This document shows positions 46,971-56,333 of a stretch of 64,000 nucleotides of DNA, piece after piece. The notes beneath the pieces are model-generated. The model had not been told where the DNA came from and ran no database searches. It was given only the letters and a program-made list of their open reading frames with translations. Positions within the stretch are counted from its first letter, which is position 1, and each line of letters starts with the position of its first letter. The DNA comes from Palsa-504 sp963742795 (GTDB lineage: Bacteria; Actinomycetota; Actinomycetes; Streptosporangiales; Streptosporangiaceae). The DNA lies in assembly GCA_963742795.1 (NCBI GenBank), contig CAVUNL010000003.1, forward strand, positions 496,001-560,000, read 5' to 3'. A program made the position numbers and the translations under genes.

Positions 46971-47997
46971 AACGTGACCGTACCGAAGCCCCGGTCAGGC
47001 TTGCGAGCCGCCGGGCGAAGGCCGGTCCGGACACCAGCCACGGATGCCCGACGCGAGTATCGGTGACGCCCTCATGTTCCCAGCTCGCCACCTCGACGAG
47101 CGCGCGCAGGCAGACGACGGCCTGGTGCCACCTCAGCTCGCCGGGCTGGACCACGGTCGCGGTTTGACGTTGGTAGCCGCGGACGAACCGGCGGGCGAGC
47201 AGCGCGCCGACCACCCGGACGAGCGGCCGCTGCCAGTCCGGCACGCGCAGCGGCGGCTCGCTGAGCAGAAGTGAGGTGAACCCGACGTCGTACGCTCGCG
47301 GCGCGAGCAACGTGGTACTCCAGTCGAGTACGGTGACCCGGTCACCGTCGGCGAGCAGGTTGAACGGATGCAGGTCACCGTGACAGATGACGTCCGGAGC
47401 CCGCTCGGGTGGGTGATCCGCCAGCCAGCGAGCCGCGTCGACGAGGTCAGGACGGTCGAATTCGACGGCGTGCCGTGCCAGCATCGAGGTCAGTCCCGGT
47501 ACCGTCACGGGCACGTCGCGGATCTGCTCGAGCTCGCTGCGTACGAGCTCCGGGTCGAGCGCATGCAGCCGCGCCATCGAGGTGGCCAGCAACTCCGGTA
47601 TCCGGCGCAGCAGGTGCGGCACGGCGGCCGGTGTCAGGCCGACGTCCAGACCGGACAGCGCGGGCCCGCCAGCGGCCCGGTCCATGACCATGAACGCCTG
47701 GCCCAGGCCGGACTCCGGGCCGCCGTACGCGCGCACGAACGGAGTCGGGAAGCCCGCGGCGGCCACCGCGCGCTGCACGATGGTCTCCTTGCGTGCCGAA
47801 CCGGGGTCGGGCATCAGCCGGGCGACGAGCTCGGCCGGCCAGCCATCCGGCGGATTCGCCACCGAGAACGAGAAGAGCTCAGCCCAGAAGCCGCCCTGCA
47901 TGGCCTCGGGCCGGCGTTCATACTTCAGGTCCGGCGTGCCGGCGGAGCTCCGCAGCACGCCGATTAGCCGCTCAGTCTTATCAGTATCGACCGTCAC
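46969..47997 (-). CDS. APH-family phosphotransferase
   Basis: A 342-residue intact protein with the catalytic loop CHGDLHPFNLLADGDRVTVL and metal-binding DWST, plus the N-lobe pattern ARKETIVQRAVAAAGFPTP. Relatives phosphorylate aminoglycosides, macrolides, homoserine or choline; the long-loop form here resembles putative kinases rather than a known resistance enzyme. It is divergent from a MerR regulator across 39 bp of palindromic DNA, so induction by its substrate is likely. Confidence 0.85.
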   Translation of the reverse strand: MTVDTDKTERLIGVLRSSAGTPDLKYERRPEAMQGGFWAELFSFSVANPPDGWPAELVARLMPDPGSARKETIVQRAVAAAGFPTPFVRAYGGPESGLGQAFMVMDRAAGGPALSGLDVGLTPAAVPHLLRRIPELLATSMARLHALDPELVRSELEQIRDVPVTVPGLTSMLARHAVEFDRPDLVDAARWLADHPPERAPDVICHGDLHPFNLLADGDRVTVLDWSTTLLAPRAYDVGFTSLLLSEPPLRVPDWQRPLVRVVGALLARRFVRGYQRQTATVVQPGELRWHQAVVCLRALVEVASWEHEGVTDTRVGHPWLVSGPAFARRLASLTGASVRSR

Positions 47998-48030
47998 GGT
48001 ATTTACCGTAACAGTATTCTTTGATACTGT
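47996..48030. promoter_or_regulatory. Two adjacent dyads in the APH/MerR divergent promoter
   Basis: ACGGTA-TT-TACCGT at 47996-48009 and ACAGTAT-TCTTTG-ATACTGT at 48011-48030 are both perfect. The second has the length and shape of a MerR operator. They fill the entire gap and run into the APH start. Confidence 0.75.
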
Positions 48031-48036
48031 CTAGCC

Positions 48037-48840
48037 ATGACAGCCGCAGCGCAGGCAGATGAACCGCTGACCATCGATGACTTGGCCCGGCTGGTCCAGC
48101 TGCCGGTCCGCACCATCCGCGAGTACCACACGATGCGCCTGCTGCCGCCGCCCGAACGGCAAGGACGCCTCGGCATGTACGGCAGCCGGCACGTCCAGCG
48201 CTTGCAGCTCATAACGCGTCTGCAGCGCCGCGGCTATTCCCTGGCCGGTATCCGCGACCTGCTGGCGGCGTGGGAGAGCGGAACGGACCTGGTTACTTTG
48301 CTCGGCGTCGACCAGAGCCAGGCGCTGGATGAGACGCCGCTGCGGCTGACCCGCGCGGAGTTGCTCCTGCGGCTGCCGGCGCTAGACCCGGCCACGCTCG
48401 GCCGTGCTAGCCAGGTCGGGCTCGTGTGGCCGCACGACGAGGACCATTTCGTGGTGCGCAGCCCCGCGCTGCTCGGCCTGGTGGCCGACTGGGTCAGGGC
48501 CGGCGTCCCGCTCGGCGAGGTACTTGACGTGATCGAGGTGCTCGCCGATGACCTTAGCGCGCTGGCGCGCAAGCTGGCGGACATGATCGTCGACCGGATC
48601 TGGGCGCCGGTCTCGGCCAGCAGTCGCGCCGGGGAATTGCCGGACTTGCTCCGGCGCGGACGGCCGCTCCTGCTCCAGGGCGCAGTCAGCACTCTCGCGG
48701 ACCGCCTGGGCACGGCACTAGCCGAGCGCGCCGAGACCACCGGCGACGGCGGCCGGCTTCGGGCCGCACTCGACGACATACGGGTAGGCGCGGTCGCGAA
48801 CTCCGCGGGCACGATCCACCGCCGAGAAGAGGTTAGATGA
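48037..48840 (+). CDS. MerR-family transcriptional regulator
   Basis: A 267-residue protein. The winged HTH is LTIDDLARLVQLPVRTIREY, HTMRLLPPPERQGR, YGSRHVQRLQLITRLQRRGY. The long effector domain (150 residues) with DWVRAGVPLGEVLDVIEVLA suggests sensing of an organic ligand, not a metal. It overlaps the following methyltransferase by ATGA and controls the divergent APH promoter in all likelihood. Confidence 0.9.
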   Translation: MTAAAQADEPLTIDDLARLVQLPVRTIREYHTMRLLPPPERQGRLGMYGSRHVQRLQLITRLQRRGYSLAGIRDLLAAWESGTDLVTLLGVDQSQALDETPLRLTRAELLLRLPALDPATLGRASQVGLVWPHDEDHFVVRSPALLGLVADWVRAGVPLGEVLDVIEVLADDLSALARKLADMIVDRIWAPVSASSRAGELPDLLRRGRPLLLQGAVSTLADRLGTALAERAETTGDGGRLRAALDDIRVGAVANSAGTIHRREEVR

Positions 48841-49691
48841 GCATCGCGAACACCGACCAAGCCGAGCGCTGGAACTCCGGCGAGGACGTCGCCCACTGGA
48901 TCGACAACCAGGCCCGCTATGACCGCATGAACGAGCCGTTCACGGCCATGATCCTCGAGGCTGCTGCGCTGCGGCCTGGCAGTCACGTGCTCGACGTGGG
49001 TTGCGGCTGCGGCGGCACGACGCTTGCGGCCGCGCGGCTCATCGCGCCTGGCCAGGCGGTCGGCATCGACCTCTCGGCCCCGATGTTGGCCCGGGCCCGA
49101 GCCGGCGCCGAAGCGGCTGGTCACGGCAATGCGGTGTTCCAGCAAGGCGATGCGCAGGTGCATCCCCTCGAACCCACCAAGTTCGACGCCGTCATATCCC
49201 GCTTCGGCGTGATGTTCTTCGCCGACCCGGTCGCCGCCTTCGCGAACATCCGGTCCGCGACCCAGCCCGCCGGACGGCTGGTCTTCGTGTGCTGGCAGCC
49301 GCTGGCCGCCAATCAGTGGCTGCTGGTCCCTGGAGCTGCTCTTGCCGAGCACGTGCCGCCGCCGGCCGGCTTCGGGTCCGGTGACGGGCCCGGCATGTTC
49401 GCGTTCGCCGATCCGGATCGGGTCCGCTCGGTCCTGGCCGCGGCGGGATGGCGGGACATCGAAATCACCTCAGAGCACGTGTCGATCTTGGTCGGCGGCG
49501 GCGGGAGCGTCGAGGACACCGTCGAGTTCCTGCGCACCGGGTCGATGGGGCGGATGATGCTGGCAGGAGCCGACACCGACACGGTGGAGCGCGCGGTCGC
49601 GTCGGTGCGTGCCGCGCTCGCCCCGCACGCAGACGCCGAGGGCGTGCACCTGGGCGCGGCGGTGTGGCTAGTCCAGGCCGTGGCCCCATAG
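48837..49691 (+). CDS. Class I SAM-dependent methyltransferase
   Basis: A 284-residue intact enzyme: SNxDxAxxWN-type opening (MSIANTDQAERWNSGEDVAH), motif I VLDVGCGCGGTTLAAARLIA, acidic loop GIDLSAPMLARARA, and ISRFGVMFFADPVAAFANIR. Belongs to the small-molecule/UbiE-like group frequent beside regulators. Translationally coupled to merR. A hairpin terminator follows the stop. Confidence 0.9.
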   Translation: MSIANTDQAERWNSGEDVAHWIDNQARYDRMNEPFTAMILEAAALRPGSHVLDVGCGCGGTTLAAARLIAPGQAVGIDLSAPMLARARAGAEAAGHGNAVFQQGDAQVHPLEPTKFDAVISRFGVMFFADPVAAFANIRSATQPAGRLVFVCWQPLAANQWLLVPGAALAEHVPPPAGFGSGDGPGMFAFADPDRVRSVLAAAGWRDIEITSEHVSILVGGGGSVEDTVEFLRTGSMGRMMLAGADTDTVERAVASVRAALAPHADAEGVHLGAAVWLVQAVAP

Positions 49692-49705
49692 TCTGCTAGC
49701 CGCGA

Positions 49706-49726
49706 TGTTGCCCGTTAGCGGCAACA
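49706..49726 (+). terminator. Hairpin after the merR/methyltransferase operon
   Basis: TGTTGCC (49706-49712) and GGCAACA (49720-49726) form a perfect stem with loop CGTTAGC, 14 bp after the methyltransferase stop. Confidence 0.6.
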
Positions 49727-49762
49727 GCCATTTGTCGGTGCCCGGTGCGACAGTCCGGCATA

Positions 49763-49795
49763 CCGGGTCGTTTCTTTGCTCATAGCGCGTACATA
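49763..49795. repeat. 33-bp direct repeat, copy 2
   Basis: Same orientation as 46938-46970, differing at three positions. It lies 40 bp upstream of the GT2 start and downstream of the operon terminator, so it marks the right edge of the cassette. Confidence 0.85.
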
Positions 49796-49835
49796 AGATC
49801 GCTTCAGCCACCGCGGAGCATGGTCGTCGATTCTC

Positions 49836-50720
49836 ATGACTATGAGAGTTCTGCAGGTGGACATTGTGGTTCCTGTGCGTAATGAGGAACGTGATCTCGC
49901 GCCGAGCGTGCGGCGGTTGGTCAGCTATCTGCGGGAGGGCTTCCCGTTTACCGCGCGGGTCACCATCGCGGACAACGGCAGCACGGACGGCACCTGGGCC
50001 ATCGCCGACCGGCTGGCGCGCGACTTCGATGAGGTGCGGGCGGTACGCATGGAACAGCCGGGACGGGGGCGGGCGCTGCGGGCGGTCTGGTCGCAGAGTG
50101 ACGCCGAGGTCCTCGCGTACATGGATGTCGATTTGTCGACGGATCTGAACGCGTTGCTGCCGCTGGTCGCGCCGCTGTTGTCCGGCCACAGCGACGTGGC
50201 CATCGGCACCCGGCTGGCCCGGGGGTCGCGGGTGATCCGCGGACCCAAGCGCGAGCTCATCTCCCGCTGCTACAACCTGCTGCTGCACGCCTGCATGGGG
50301 GCCCGGTTCTCGGACGCCCAGTGCGGGTTCAAGGCGATCAGGCGCGAGCAGGCGCGGGCGCTGCTGCCCCTTACCCAGGACACCGGCTGGTTCTTCGACA
50401 CCGAACTGCTGGTGCTGGCCGAGCGGGCCGGGCTGCGCATCCACGAGATCCCGGTGGACTGGATCGACGACCTCGACTCGCGGGTCGACATCGTGGCCAC
50501 CGCGCTCGCTGACCTGCGCGGCATGGTGCGGCTCGGCAGCGGGCTGGCGCGGGGATCGATCAAGGTCCCCCGGCTGCGAGGGTCCTCGCCGAGTCATGAC
50601 CATTCGACATCTAACGGGAGAAAACCAATTGAGCGCGACCACCTCCGTGGCGAGGCATTCGATCCGCACCCGCCCGCGGCCCACGCGGAACCGGGCCCGG
50701 CGCCTGCTGCGCGGGCCTGA
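49836..50720 (+). CDS. GT2 dolichol/polyprenol-phosphate mannosyltransferase-like enzyme
   Basis: Up to 294 residues. DIVVPVRNEERDL opening, ADNGSTDGTWAIADRLA nucleotide site, MDVDLSTD metal motif, and TGWFFDTELLVLAERAGLRI match DPM1-like GT2 enzymes. It has no membrane helix, so it makes polyprenyl-P-sugar at the membrane surface. Good sequence ends near RGSIKVPRLR; the last 45 residues overlap the next gene by 125 bp and are probably a frame error near 50590. Confidence 0.85.
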   Translation: MTMRVLQVDIVVPVRNEERDLAPSVRRLVSYLREGFPFTARVTIADNGSTDGTWAIADRLARDFDEVRAVRMEQPGRGRALRAVWSQSDAEVLAYMDVDLSTDLNALLPLVAPLLSGHSDVAIGTRLARGSRVIRGPKRELISRCYNLLLHACMGARFSDAQCGFKAIRREQARALLPLTQDTGWFFDTELLVLAERAGLRIHEIPVDWIDDLDSRVDIVATALADLRGMVRLGSGLARGSIKVPRLRGSSPSHDHSTSNGRKPIERDHLRGEAFDPHPPAAHAEPGPAPAARA

Positions 50721-52797
50721 GGCCGATCCGCGCTGGGCGCGTCCGGCGCTGCTCGGGCTGCTGGCGCTCACCGCGCTGCTGTACCTGTGGGATCTGACCA
50801 GGAACGGCTGGGCCAACGACTTCTACGCGGCGGCGGTCCAGGCCGGGACCAAGAGCTGGAAGGCGTTCTTCTTCGGCTCGTTCGACTCGTCCAACTTCAT
50901 CACCGTGGACAAGACGCCGGCCTCGCTGTGGGTCATGGAGCTGTCCGGCCGGATCTTCGGGTTCAGCCAGTGGTCCATGCTGGCGCCGCAGGCGCTGGAG
51001 GGCGTGGCCTCGGTCGGGCTGCTGTACGCCGCGGTGCGGCGCTGGTTCGGGCCCGCCGGCCGGGCTGGTCGCCGGGCTGGTGCTCGCGCTGACGCCGGTG
51101 GCGGCCCTGATGTTCCGGTTCAACAACCCGGACGCGCTGCTGGTGCTGCTGATGACCGCGGCGGCGTACGCGCTGGTGCGCGCGATCGAGAACGGGCGGA
51201 CGCGGTGGCTGGTGTTCTGCGGGGTCCTGCTGGGCTTCGCGTTCCTGGCCAAGATGCTGCAGGCGTTCCTGGTCGTGCCGGGCTTCGCGATCGCCTACCT
51301 GTGGGCCGGGGCGCCGCGCGGGTGGCTGCGGCGCCTATGGCAGACGGCGGCGATGGGCGCCGGGATCGTCGTGGGGGCGGGCTGGTGGATCTTGATCGCG
51401 GAGCTGACGCCCGCGGCTGACCGGCCCTACTTCGGCGGCTCGACGAACAACAACATCCTGCAGCTCGCCATCGGGTACAACGGCCTGGGGCGGCTCGACG
51501 GCAACGAGACCGGGTCGATCGGTGGCGGAGGAGCTCAGGGCTCGGGGTTCGGCGGCGCGACCGGGCTGCTGCGGCTGTTCCACAGCGAGTTCGGCGGGCA
51601 GATCAGCTGGCTGCTGCCCGCGGCGCTGATCTGCCTGGCCGGCATGGCGTGGGTGTCGCGGCGGGCGGCGCGCACCGACCGGATCCGGGCCGCGGCGCTG
51701 CTGTGGGGCGGCTGGGTGATCGTCACCGGGCTGGTGTTCAGCTACATGAGCGGCATCATCCACCCGTACTACATGGTCGCGCTGGCGCCCGGCATCGGCG
51801 CGCTGGTCGGCATCGGCGCTATGGCGCTGGGCGGGGGGTCTGGGCCCGCCGCCATGGCCGGCCAGGTCAGCAGGGTCGTCCCCCCGAGGCGGTACAGCAG
51901 CAGCGGCTGGGCTGGACCGGGCGTTCGGTGGCGGCCGCGACGGTGCTGGTCACGGCGGTGTGGTCGTACATCCTGCTGGACCGGACACCGGACTGGCTGC
52001 CGTGGCTGCGCTGGGTGGTGCTGGTCGCGGGCGTGCTTTCGGCTGTCGCGTTGCTCGCGGGTCCCTGGCTGGACCGGGGGCCCTCGTTCCGGCGGCTGGT
52101 GCTGCTGCCGGTGGGGCTGGCCATGGTGGCAGGGCTGGCCGGGCCGGCCGCTTACGCGCTGGACACGGTCAGCACCGCGCACGCCGGCGCGATCCCGAGC
52201 GCGGGGCCGGCCACGGTCGGGTTCGGTGGCGGGCCTGGCGGCGGGCGGCGGGTTCCGGGCGGGCGCGCGGCCCGGGCGGGACGCGGGCCGCCCGGCGGGA
52301 CCGCGGGCAACGGGTTCCCGGGCGGGCAGTTCGGCAGGGCCTGGTGGATCGAACGGGACACAGGCTGGCGGGACCGGCCGGCGCGGGTGCGTCCGGGCGG
52401 CGGCGCGGGCGGTACCGGTGGACCGGGCGGCGGGCTGGGCGGGAACACCCAGGTCAGCAGCGCGCTGGTGAAGCTGCTCGAGCAGGACGCGTCGTCCTAC
52501 AAGTGGGTGGCCGCGACCGAGGGCTCCGAGGAAGCGGCGCCGCTCGAGCTGGCGACCGGGGACGCGGTGATGGCCATCGGCGGGTTCAACGGGACCGACC
52601 CGTGGCCCACGCTGGCCGTGTTCAAGGAGCTGGTGGCCAAGCACGAGGTGCACTACTACGTGGGCCAGGGCAGCCAGAGCTTCGGCGGCGGCCGGGGATC
52701 CTCGGCCATCGCGTCCTGGGTGGCGGCCCACTTCAAGAAGGAGACCGTCGGCGGCCAGACCGTCTACGACCTGACCCAGCCGCTCAGTGCCTCCTGA
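50596..52797 (+). CDS. GT39/ArnT-like (YkcB-type) membrane glycosyltransferase, two frameshifts
   Basis: About 730 residues. GWANDFYAAAVQAGTKSWKA contains the extracytoplasmic catalytic-type Asp; PASLWVMELSGRIFGFSQWS is diagnostic for the YkcB/ArnT-like group. Roughly twelve helices, a Gly/Arg-rich linker (52200-52440), then a C-terminal extracytoplasmic domain (SALVKLLEQDASSYKWVAAT). Shifts lie near 51065 (one extra C) and 51880. It takes sugar from polyprenyl phosphate made by the upstream GT2 and adds it to a cell-envelope acceptor. Confidence 0.85.
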
Positions 52798-52815
52798 AAT
52801 CGGTGCCCCCTAAAA

Positions 52816-54093
52816 TCAGCGGCACGGCATGAGGTGGTAGGCCTGCTTGGCGTCGAGGATGCGCATGACCGCGGAGTTCACCGTGGCGCGGAAGGCGGCG
52901 TCGTGGGCGGCCCGGGCCAGGATGGCCTGATCCATGGCGATGGCCGCGGGCAGGCTCTGGGAGGTGATCAGGTCGCCTCCGGCGGTGAGGAAGTCGATGC
53001 CGCGGTTGGCCGGCGACAGGCCGGCCACCGCGGCCGCCGCGCCCAGGTCATCGGAGACGATCACGCCGCGGAAGTGCAGCTGCTGGCGCAGCAGCCCGCG
53101 CATGACGCGGGAGGAGAACGCGGCCAGGTGGTGCGGGTCGATGCGGGTGTAGGTGGCCAGGGCGACCATGACGAACGGCACCCCGGCCTTGATCGCCGTC
53201 CGGAACGACTGCAGGTACGGGCTGTCCGGGCCGGTGGTGGTGTCGACCACCCCGGAGGTGTAATCGGTGTTGCCGACGACCTGGCCCAGACCCGGGAAGT
53301 GCTTGGCGGTGGTGGCGACGCCGGCCTGTTTCATCCCGCGGATGAACGCCACGCCGTGGCGTCCCCGTGGTCTGCGGGGTGTGGCCGAACTCCCGCTGCA
53401 GCGCGCCGATCGGCGCGTTCTGGCTCGCGGTCGCGGCCGGCACGACGTCCATCACCGGGGCCAGGTCGAGGTTGACGCCCGCCGATCGCAGCTCGCGGCC
53501 CCAGGCCGCGGCCTGCCGTTGCAGTTCGGCGGCTGGACAGCTGGCCCTGGGCCAGCGCGGGCGGGATCTCCGAGAAGCCGGGTCCCTGGAGTTCCTGGAC
53601 CTGGCCGCCCTCCTGGTTGGCCGCGATGAAGAACCGGACCCGGGCCGTGGCGGCGGGCGAGGCCAGCGCCTGAATGGCCTGGGTCGCCTGCCGGTCCGCG
53701 GCCACGCCCGCCGTGCTGGTGCCCTGCCAACAGCAGCGAGCCGAAGTGATACGTCCCGACCGCCTGGGCGACTTCGGCGGCGGGCGCTCCGGCGATGCCG
53801 ACCAGGAACAGCTGGCCGACCCGCTGGGCCTCGCTCATCTGGCGAGAAAACCAGGTCGGGCAGGCGGCGGCGGCGGCCCGCCACGGAGACCGCAGCCGGG
53901 GGCCAGGGTGCGGACCGGACCGGGGCTCGACTAGGCTGGCCGGGGGCTGCGCGGTCTTGCTGCCCGCGCCCGGCACGAGGCCGCATCCTGAGCAGGTCAG
54001 GCCCAGCGACACAGCCCCGGCGAGCAGCGCGCGCGACGGCTGGCGCCGTTTCCCGCCGCCGTGGCCGCGGCCGCTGCCGTCCCGTTCCCGCAC
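52816..54093 (-). CDS. GH3-family lipoprotein (beta-N-acetylhexosaminidase NagZ-like), several frameshifts
   Basis: A GTG at 54093 leads to a lipoprotein signal (LLAGAVSLGLTCSGC). FSRQMSEAQRVGQLFLVGIA, VRFFIAANQEGGQVQELQGP, NLDLAPVMDVV, ATTAKHFPGLGQVVGNTDY (the NagZ KHFPGHG-type loop) and FRGVIVSDDLGAAAAVAG with the nucleophile Asp follow. In the loop, GLG replaces the usual GHG. Shifts lie near 53365, 53530 and 53725. Anchored outside the membrane; likely recycles peptidoglycan or another GlcNAc polymer. Confidence 0.85.
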
Positions 54094-54238
54094 CTGATCC
54101 GTTCTAGCCGACCCGGGCCCGCCGGGCCGCGCGATTGAGGAATTACGCCGATTCAAGCGCGCGGGCGAGCGGAGCAGTAGCCAGCCCGATCCCGGGTAGT
54201 GGCGATCCTCGTGACGCCTCGCCAGCATCCCGCCGTAG

Positions 54239-54475
54239 ATGACGCTGCCGCACCTGGCCAGCCGGCAAGCCGCAAGCCGAAGGCGGCGGTGGGCCTGCTG
54301 GCCCGTGATCCCGCTGGAGCAGTTGCGGCAGCTCGCGATCACGATGGCGGTCGGGGTGATCCTGGACGCGATCATGGTCCGGTCCCTGCTGGTGCCGGCG
54401 CTGGTAGCGCTGTTCGGCCGGCTGGGCATGTGGCCCGGTAACCGCCGGCGGCTAGCTCCGCGTGATCCCGGCTAG
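54239..54475 (+). pseudogene. MMPL/RND transporter C-terminal remnant
   Basis: Only about 60 residues resemble the family: QLAITMAVGVILDAIMVRSL followed by LVPALVALFGRLGMWPG, the last transmembrane hairpin of MMPL proteins (usually over 700 residues). The rest of the gene is absent. Its stop overlaps that of the convergent methyltransferase. Confidence 0.7.
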
Positions 54476-55235
54476 CTCGGGTGATACGGGCCAGCCAGGC
54501 CTGCGCGGCGCGATGCCGGGAAGCCACCGCGGATTGACGTGCAAAGGTATCGGCCTGGATGGCGACGATCGTCCAACCGTCGGCGAAGGCGGCTCTGCAG
54601 CTCGTCCTGGCTGACCCGGCGGGGGCCGAACATCCCGGGCTGCCGGTCGCTGAAGCACATCAGGTACAGGCGGCCGCCCGGTCGCAGCACCGAGGCCAGG
54701 CTGGTGACGTAGCGAACCCGGCTCTCGTCGTCGAAGACGTGGAACAGCCCGCTGTCGATGATGGTGTCGAAGCCCAGCCCCAGCTCCCCCAGCCTCAGCG
54801 CGTCGGCGACCTCGAAACGGGCACTGCCAACCTGGCCGCCTGCGGCGGCGGGGCCACCTGGCCGCCTGCGGCGGCGGGCCAACCTGGCCGCCTGCGGCGG
54901 CGGGGCCAACCTGGCCGCCTGCGGCGGCGGGGCCAACCTGGCCGCCTGCGGCGGCGGGGCCAACCTGGCCGCCTGCGGCGGCGGGGATCCCGCGGGCGGC
55001 TGCCTTGCCGCGGGCCAGCTCGAGGGCCAGCGGTGAGACGTCGACGCCCAGGGCGTCGGCGCCGTGACGAGGCGGCCAGCAGGGTCTGCTCTCCGGTGCC
55101 GCAGCCGGCGTCCAGCACCGGCCCGGTCAGCAGGCCTTGCTCGGCCAGCCGGACGAACGCCGGCTGGGGCTGGCCGAGATCCCACGGCGGGGGCACGCTC
55201 CCGGCGTAAGCGTCGTCCCAGCTTGGCGTGGTCAC
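54472..55235 (-). CDS. Class I methyltransferase interrupted by an in-gene minisatellite
   Basis: GTG at 55235 gives VTTPSWDDAYAGSVPPPWDL, then VLDAGCGTGEQTLLAA (motif I). After ELARGKAAARGIP comes a repeat array, then the fold resumes with ARFEVADALRLGELGLGFDT, IIDSGLFHVFDDESR, and VLRPGGRLYLMCFSDRQPG. Without the array the two halves join smoothly. Extra frameshifts lie near 55080 and 54600. Product is similar to thiopurine/tellurite-type methyltransferases; function of this allele is doubtful. Confidence 0.75.
54826..54985. repeat. Six tandem copies of a 26/27-bp unit inside a methyltransferase gene
   Basis: The core CTGGCCGCCTGC starts at 54832, 54858, 54884, 54911, 54938 and 54965, giving spacings of 26, 26, 27, 27 and 27. 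On the coding strand the 27-bp units read as nine-residue repeats (PAAAGGQVG in one frame). Confidence 0.95.
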
Positions 55236-55307
55236 CGAATCATTATACCGCACCGCCCCGCCCGCTCTGGCCCCCGGGATGAGGCGGCAGGCTGATATAC
55301 ACGGAGA

Positions 55308-56323
55308 ATGGCTGCCGATGGACTTCCCGGGCAGATGCGATCGGCCGCGCTCGCGCTGCTGGCCGCGCTTGACGACCAGCAGCGGGCGCTGGCGGCCCAG
55401 CCGTTCGAGGACGATGCGGCGCGCCGGTGGCTGGAGTACCGGCCGCGGCGCCGGCCCGGCGCCTCCATCGCCCGGATGAGCGAGACCCCTCGCAAGGCCG
55501 CGCACCGGCTGCTGGCCACCGGGCTCAGCGAGCACGCCTACGCCCAGGCCATGAGCATCATCGCGCTGGAGGAGGTGCTGGACCGGCAGGAGCAGTGGCG
55601 CCGGGGCCGGCACAGCAACGACTACTGGGTGAGCGTCTTCGGCGACCCCGCCGGGGACGCGCCGTGGTCGTGGCGCTTCGAGGGGCATCACCTGTCGGTG
55701 ACCATGACCGTGGCCAGGCGACCAGCGTCTCCCCCGCCCCGGTCTTCTTCGGCGCCAATCCGGCCTGCGTCAGCTACGCCGGGCGGCCGGTATCGCGGCC
55801 GCTGGCCCCGGAAGAGGACCTGGTGCGGGTGCTGCTCGACGCGATGGCGCCCGCCGAGCGGCAGCTGGCCGTGGTCTCCGCGCAGGCGCCGGGTGACATC
55901 CGCACCGGCACCAGTCCTCGGGCCCGGGAAGGCATCCAGCCGCTGGGCGTGGCCGCCACCAGCTCGGGTCCGGCGCCGCGGGCGGTGCTCGGCGAGCTGG
56001 TCACGCTCTACCTCGACCGGCTGCCCGCCGAGCTCGCGGCGCCGGGAGGCCGCCCGGCTCGCGGGCGCCGAGCTGCACTTCGCCTGGGAGGGACCGATGT
56101 CGTCGGGTACCCGGCACTACTACCGGGTACAGGGCGATGACCTGCTCATCGAGTACGACACCACCGATGACGGGAACCACGCGCATACCGTGCTGCGGCG
56201 CCCGCGCAGCGACTTCGGCGACGACGTGCTGGCCGAGCACTACCGCCAGGCGCACGGACGGCGCCGGGGCACGAGCCACGGACCGTTCGGCAGAAAACCC
56301 TCGACGCGCGCCGGGAACGGCAC
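55308..56323 (+). CDS. DUF3500 protein, two frameshifts
   Basis: MAADGLPGQMRSAALALLAA start, then RWLEYRPRRRPGASIARMSE, AMSIIALEEVLDRQEQW, YWVSVFGDPAGDAPWSWRFE and GHHLSV, the DUF3500 core. After a shift near 55715: SPAPVFFGANPACVSYAGRP. After one near 56055: GTRHYYRVQGDDLLIEYDTT. Many bacterial DUF3500 proteins of this length have unknown function. No stop occurs before the DUF1697 start, so the two genes are in one frame here. Confidence 0.8.
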
Positions 56324-56333
56324 AATGACGAAC

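Noticed and set aside
46938..49795. Integron-type cassette with attC sites
   Set aside because: The repeats lack paired GTTRRRY-type core sites and attC-like inverted structure, and there is no integrase.
54826..54985. Possible CRISPR array
   Set aside because: Units are contiguous with no unique spacers and lie inside a gene; no cas genes nearby.
54758..55036. Plus-strand frame reading the minisatellite as ANLAACGGG repeats
   Set aside because: Only translates the repeat; the minus strand carries conserved methyltransferase motifs on both sides.
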